The notes below the pieces were generated by a model. That model ran no database searches. It worked only from the letters and a program-made list of their open reading frames with translations, and was not told where the DNA came from. The position numbers were made by a program, and so were the translations under genes. From assembly GCA_023662705.1 (NCBI GenBank), contig JAMPIM010000012.1, positions 1 to 44,516 of the forward strand: 44,516 bases of DNA, read 5' to 3'. The stretch is from Candidatus Gastranaerophilales bacterium. Its GTDB lineage: Bacteria > Cyanobacteriota > Vampirovibrionia > Gastranaerophilales > Gastranaerophilaceae. Of this stretch, positions 41,245-44,516 are shown in pieces (within the stretch, counting starts at the first letter, position 1; each line of letters starts with the position of its first letter).

Positions 41245-41988
41245 TTAATTTGTTATATCCTTAAATACTCCCAACGGGAATACTGGAATCATTTCTTCTT
41301 TAACTCTTGTATGTGCTTCAACAGGTGTCATGTGCCAGTTTGTAGGGCAAGAAGATAGAATTTCTACAAAACCGAAACCTAATCCTTGTTCTTGGACTTC
41401 AAATGCTTTTTTAAGAGCCTGTTTAGCCTGATTAATATGCGGAATAGTATCCAATGCAACACGAGCTGAATATGCAGTTCCGTCACACAATGCAATATGT
41501 TCCGCAATTTTAATCGGATATCCGTTATAATCAACATTTCTTCCGGTTGGAGAAGTTGTTGTAACCTGTCCCATAATTGTTGTAGGTCCCATTTGACCGC
41601 CGGTCATACCGTATGTAGTATTGTTAATACAAATAGCGGTGACTTTTTCGCCTCTTAAGGCAGTATGCATAGATTCTGCTAAACCGATAGATGCGAAATC
41701 CCCATCTCCTTGATAAGTGAAGACAAATTTATCAGGATTAGCTCTTTTTACGCCTGTTGCAGAAGCGCAAGCTCTTCCGTGAGGTGCTTCAATACAATCG
41801 ATATCCAGAAAGTCATATAAAAATACTGAACAACCGATAGATGTTGAGCAAATGGTTCTTTCTTGTAAATTCATTTCATCAAGAAGTTCTGCTACAAGTC
41901 TGACAGCAACACCATGGTCGCAGCCCGGACAGAATGTATATTTAAAGTCTTTTTTCATACTCTTAGGTATGCTAAACACCTGCTGCAT
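41245..41988 (-). CDS. 2-oxoacid:ferredoxin oxidoreductase, beta subunit (thiamine-diphosphate binding)
   Basis: The 247-residue beta subunit carries the ThDP-binding motif GDGDFASIG and NNTTYGMTGGQ (near residues 94-133) and the cysteines for a 4Fe-4S cluster (FCPGCDHG near 19-26, STSIGCSV). Together with alpha it cleaves 2-oxoacids such as 2-oxoglutarate or branched-chain oxoacids and passes electrons to ferredoxin. The start at 41988 lies 17 bases inside the end of the alpha gene, so the pair is translationally coupled. Confidence 0.93.
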   Translation of the reverse strand: MQQVFSIPKSMKKDFKYTFCPGCDHGVAVRLVAELLDEMNLQERTICSTSIGCSVFLYDFLDIDCIEAPHGRACASATGVKRANPDKFVFTYQGDGDFASIGLAESMHTALRGEKVTAICINNTTYGMTGGQMGPTTIMGQVTTTSPTGRNVDYNGYPIKIAEHIALCDGTAYSARVALDTIPHINQAKQALKKAFEVQEQGLGFGFVEILSSCPTNWHMTPVEAHTRVKEEMIPVFPLGVFKDITN

Positions 41989-43045
41989 ATTTCACCTCTT
42001 TCTCAACTGCTGAAACAATTTCTTCAACGCTTAACCATTCTCCGACAGGTCTGTTGATTAAGCTTACTTCAGATTGTCCGTTAACAGCGTATTTAACATC
42101 TTTGAACATTTGTCCCATATTCATTTCTACAACTGCAAAGTTTTTGCCTTGTTTTGCAAGTTCAGCAATTCTCTTTTCAGGGAAAGGAGAAAGTGTTACA
42201 GGTCTAAAACAGCCTGCTTTTATACCTTTTGCACGAAGAACTTTCATTGCGGCTTTGATATTACGGGTCATAGAACCAAATGCAGTAAGAATAATATCAG
42301 CATCTTCTGTTTCAAATTCTTCATAAGTTGTTTCGTTTTCTGCAATAACTTCAAATTTTTTGAACAAATCATAAATATGTTGATTCTGTTTCTTTTCGTC
42401 TGGTGCACAAGAGAAAATACCTCTGCCTTCTCTTCCTTTAGCGCCTGTTAGAGCCCAGCTTGATACATCAACATCAGGATAAGGATTTGTACCGAATGAA
42501 GCAGGTTCCATCATTTGTCCTAATAGCCCGTCAGCCAGTAAAATAACAGGGTTTCTGTATTTTTGTGCCAGATAGAATGAACGATAAGTTAAATCAATAC
42601 ATTCCTGAACTGTAGCAGGTGCAAGAACGATAATTTTGTAATCCCCGTTTCCGCCGCCATAAACAGACTGGTTATAATCTCCTTGTGCAGGATAAATATA
42701 ACCTAAACCCGGGCCGGCTCTCATTACGTTGACCAATACAACAGGGACTTCATCTCCGCAAGCATAAGACAATGCTTCCTGCATAAGTGCAACCGCACAG
42801 GATGAGGATGTTGTCATCGCTTTGACACCGGTAGAAACCGCGCCGATAACCATATTGATTGCAGCTAATTCACTTTCCGCACAAACAAAACCTCTTCCGA
42901 GTTCAGGCATTTTTGCGCTCAAATACTCTCCGATTTCTGTCTGCGGAGTCATTGGGTAACCAAAATAACATTGACAACCTGCATTAATAGCAGCTTGCGC
43001 AATTGCATAGTTTCCCTTTATTAAAACTTTTTCATCCTTATTCAT
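41972..43045 (-). CDS. 2-oxoacid:ferredoxin oxidoreductase, alpha subunit (VorB/KorA type)
   Basis: The 357-residue alpha subunit has the pyrimidine-binding domain EKVLIKGNYAIAQAAINAGC, FGYPMTPQTEIGEYLS, and the SSSCAVALMQEALSYACGDEVP motif, plus ADGLLGQMMEP and a C-terminal transketolase-like domain (AVVEMNMGQM). Wording is closest to the VorB (3-methyl-2-oxobutanoate) branch, though KorA (2-oxoglutarate) is alike; substrate remains open. It follows the ferredoxin subunit by about 30 bases, giving the order delta-alpha-beta-gamma on the minus strand. Confidence 0.93.
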   Translation of the reverse strand: MNKDEKVLIKGNYAIAQAAINAGCQCYFGYPMTPQTEIGEYLSAKMPELGRGFVCAESELAAINMVIGAVSTGVKAMTTSSSCAVALMQEALSYACGDEVPVVLVNVMRAGPGLGYIYPAQGDYNQSVYGGGNGDYKIIVLAPATVQECIDLTYRSFYLAQKYRNPVILLADGLLGQMMEPASFGTNPYPDVDVSSWALTGAKGREGRGIFSCAPDEKKQNQHIYDLFKKFEVIAENETTYEEFETEDADIILTAFGSMTRNIKAAMKVLRAKGIKAGCFRPVTLSPFPEKRIAELAKQGKNFAVVEMNMGQMFKDVKYAVNGQSEVSLINRPVGEWLSVEEIVSAVEKEVKYAAGV

Positions 43046-43075
43046 TAAATCTTTCCTTACTTTAATCTGGTAGCC

Positions 43076-43285
43076 CTAGCCTTTAAATACTTCAATTGCC
43101 ATATCAGGGCATCTCTTTGCGCACATTGCGCATCCTAAGCACTCATTGTTTTTGTCGTCAAACTCCACAAGGTAGTCTCCAAGACGATTTGTCTTATCTG
43201 CTTTCTTGATAAGTTTCTTTGGACAAGTGTTTACGCACAAATAACATGATTTGCAGCGTGAATTGTTAATTTTTATTAAGCTCAT
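43076..43285 (-). CDS. Ferredoxin-type delta subunit of the 2-oxoacid oxidoreductase (2x 4Fe-4S)
   Basis: The 69 residues carry two CxxCxxCxxxCP clusters: CKSCYLCVNTCPK (residues 11-23) and CLGCAMCAKRCPD (about 50-62). They form the electron wire from the ThDP site to soluble ferredoxin. It is the first gene of the four-gene unit and is preceded by an extended -10 promoter, TGCTATAAT, on the minus strand (43309-43317), about 24 bases before the ATG. It is divergent from the flagellin gene at 43460. Confidence 0.94.
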   Translation of the reverse strand: MSLIKINNSRCKSCYLCVNTCPKKLIKKADKTNRLGDYLVEFDDKNNECLGCAMCAKRCPDMAIEVFKG

Positions 43286-43308
43286 ACTTAACTCCTACTC
43301 TAATAAAA

Positions 43309-43317
43309 ATTATAGCA
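43309..43317 (-). promoter_or_regulatory. Extended -10 promoter of the oxidoreductase operon
   Basis: TGCTATAAT on the minus strand matches an extended -10 element; no good -35 box lies at the usual spacing, which is normal for this class. Confidence 0.5.
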
Positions 43318-43410
43318 TTAACAATATTTTCAGACCCATATTGTAACGAATTGTAAAAATATAATCCAAAATCTGTTATTGGTTTTTTGATATGAGGAAT
43401 TAAAAAAATA

Positions 43411-43456
43411 TGAGAGCAAGGAAGGCTCTTAGGGAAGTAAGCCTGAAAGGAGTATT
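43411..43456 (+). promoter_or_regulatory. Flagellin leader with possible CsrA sites
   Basis: AGAGC (43413-43417) pairs with GCTCT (43425-43429) and displays AAGGAAG in the loop, an ANGGA motif of the CsrA type. A second GGA occurs in AGGGA at about 43431-43435, and a third in the AAAGGAG ribosome binding site before ATG 43460. This resembles the two-site hag leader bound by CsrA in Bacillus, but neither CsrA nor FliW is encoded here. Confidence 0.4.
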
Positions 43457-43459
43457 AAA

Positions 43460-44317
43460 ATGGCACTTACAATTAACACAAACATTTCATCATTAGTAGC
43501 ACAAAGAAACTTGGCTAGTGCAACTTCATCTTTGAACAAAGCTATTGAAAGAATGACAACCGGTTACAAAATTAACCACGCAGCAGATAACGCAGCAGGT
43601 TATTCAATTGCAAGAAACTGGGAAACTCAATTAGGTTCATTAGATGTTGCAGCAGATAACGCAGCTACAGGTGCTGATATGTTAACAACTTTAGAAGATA
43701 CTTATGCATTGGTAACATCTCACTTACAGCGTGTTAGAGATTTGACAGAACAAGCTGCAAATGGTACTTATGGAGAACAATCATTAGAAGCTATCAAGTC
43801 TGAAATTACTGCAAGACTTGAAGAAGTAAACCGTATTTCTGCTAACTGTGAATTTAGCGGTAAAAAATTAATGGACGGTTCTATTACTGAGAATATTAAC
43901 TTGCAAGTAGGCTTGTATGCTGATGCAAACAGCCAAATTGCACTTGATAAATCATTATTTGCAAAATCAGATGTTAAAACTCTTGTTGGGGAAGAAATTG
44001 CTACCTTTGCTTCTAAATGTGCAGGTTTAACAACAGGTACAACAGCAGAGTCAATGCTTACAAAATTAGATGATGCAATTAATACAATTTCAGGTCGTAT
44101 TACTACATTAGGTGCTGCTCAAAACAGAATAGAATCAGCTATTGAAGCAATTGGTGTTCAGTCTGAAAACATCACATCTTCATTATCAACTCTAAAAGAT
44201 GCCGATGTTGCTGAAGAATCTTCAAACTATATCAAATCACAAATTCTTCAACAAGCAGCTGCAACATTGTTGTCAACAGCTAACCAAACTCCATCAATAG
44301 CCCTCAATCTTATTTAG
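43460..44317 (+). CDS. fliC: Flagellin, minimal form
   Basis: The 285-residue protein consists only of the conserved D0 and D1 parts: MALTINTNISSLVAQRNL, MTTGYKINHAADNAAGYSIA, then LQRVRDLTEQAANGTYGEQS, which matches the D1 face that mammalian TLR5 senses (including the central Arg), and the C-terminal ITTLGAAQNRIESAIEAIG with ATLLSTANQTPSIALNLI. There is no variable outer domain. It shares ends with the GLUG flagellin at 27999 and could form a mixed filament with it. AAAGGAG lies just upstream; the leader holds GGA motifs. It has its own terminator. Confidence 0.96.
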   Translation: MALTINTNISSLVAQRNLASATSSLNKAIERMTTGYKINHAADNAAGYSIARNWETQLGSLDVAADNAATGADMLTTLEDTYALVTSHLQRVRDLTEQAANGTYGEQSLEAIKSEITARLEEVNRISANCEFSGKKLMDGSITENINLQVGLYADANSQIALDKSLFAKSDVKTLVGEEIATFASKCAGLTTGTTAESMLTKLDDAINTISGRITTLGAAQNRIESAIEAIGVQSENITSSLSTLKDADVAEESSNYIKSQILQQAAATLLSTANQTPSIALNLI

Positions 44318-44402
44318 GGCGACTACAGACTGGACGTAAGGCGACGAGATATACACGTTTGCAACACTGGTTGGCAGGACTCAAAAATATATATTTACGT
44401 AC

Positions 44403-44433
44403 AAAGCCGAATCTTTGATTCGGCTTTTCTTTA
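44403..44433 (+). terminator. Terminator of the minimal flagellin gene
   Basis: An 11-bp perfect stem (44403-44413 with 44417-44427, core GCCGAATC) with loop TTT runs into TTTTCTTTATTT. The last bases overlap the stop codon of the minus-strand gene at the edge. Confidence 0.88.
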
Positions 44434-44516
44434 TTTAATATCTATTACACAAACTCCGTCTCCGCCTTCGGCGTCTTCACCGACTCTGTATTTAGCAACG
44501 TAAGGTGAAGTTGAGA
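44431..44516 (-). CDS. mutS2: 3' end of a probable mutS2 gene (partial)
   Basis: Only the last 27 codons and stop lie in the window, reading ...SPYVAKYRVGEDAEGGDGVC, then VIDIK. This resembles the last strand of the Smr domain at the end of MutS2 proteins, which typically finish with a charged Gly-Gly-x-Gly-Val segment followed by a short hydrophobic strand. The 5' end lies beyond position 44516. MutS2 works in ribosome collision rescue or suppresses recombination. The identification rests on this short tail only. Confidence 0.5.
   Translation of the reverse strand, partial: STSPYVAKYRVGEDAEGGDGVCVIDIK

Noticed and set aside
42074..42451. 125-codon plus-strand frame in the oxidoreductase alpha gene
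   Set aside because: Antisense shadow; Phe/Cys-rich composition typical of reverse translation of the real gene.
44318..44402. Small RNA or short gene after the minimal flagellin
   Set aside because: Only the untranslated 3' end before the terminator is visible; no conserved fold or frame.
1..44516. Insertion sequences, prophage, integrase, toxin-antitoxin or defence genes
   Set aside because: No transposase, integrase, restriction or CRISPR-associated motif was found on either strand; the window looks like stable chromosome.

Overview
The window reads as chromosomal DNA from an AT-rich, Gram-negative-type, motile anaerobe. The gene set (a ferredoxin-linked 2-oxoacid oxidoreductase, flagellins, type IV pilus parts, an MlaE permease, PilD next to a group-3 sigma factor, many EF-hand-like proteins and a KOR/VorB-type metabolism without respiratory genes) suggests a gut, non-photosynthetic relative of Cyanobacteria (Vampirovibrionia/Melainabacteria, order Gastranaerophilales). 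That placement is inference from gene content and style; no database search was possible. Coding density is very high. No stretch longer than 300 bases lacks a gene; the longest gaps are 26056-26348 and 30393-30603.

Layout. 1-7050: a secreted phosphodiester glycosidase, HU, an iron alcohol dehydrogenase, a SigA-like sigma factor, and a patatin phospholipase overlapping a multi-spanning GT-C-like membrane protein. 7056-9872: a LeuC/aconitase-family protein, a small membrane protein and MtnA. 9853-18527 (minus): a tightly coupled seven-gene operon murA - repeat protein - mfd - parvulin lipoprotein - ssb - DUF1537 acid-sugar kinase - pdxA. 18608-23257: a large helical protein of unknown function, a single-domain LuxR regulator, PNPase and a prepilin-like protein. 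23338-26055 (minus): rpsE-rpmD-rplO-secY, a fragment of the spc ribosomal operon with its own promoter; rpmD is only 59 codons. 26349-32264: a TPR protein, a flagellin of 797 residues carrying a GLUG beta-helix, QueE and a DnaJ-like protein. 32385-37617: an Lrp regulator with an aminotransferase, a PAD/agmatine-deiminase-like protein with an EF-hand-like N-terminus, NAD-isocitrate dehydrogenase, a TSCPD protein and an EF-hand protein. 37724-40619: MlaE, a group-3 sigma factor translationally coupled to prepilin peptidase, and a small unknown. 40616-43285 (minus): a four-subunit 2-oxoacid:ferredoxin oxidoreductase. 43460-44317: an ordinary 285-residue flagellin. The right edge cuts the 3' end of a probable mutS2.

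The most striking region is 27999-30440. A flagellin whose variable domain has been replaced by about twelve GLUG-type repeats, with an aligned ladder of cysteines, is preceded in its leader by a run of 12 G (as read on its coding strand), a classic layout for slipped-strand phase variation. This suggests a switchable adhesive flagellar filament made alongside the plain flagellin at 43460. The second notable item is the deiminase-like protein at 34072-35691, which keeps the complete Asp/His/Asp/Cys catalytic set of guanidino-modifying enzymes behind an EF-hand-like region.
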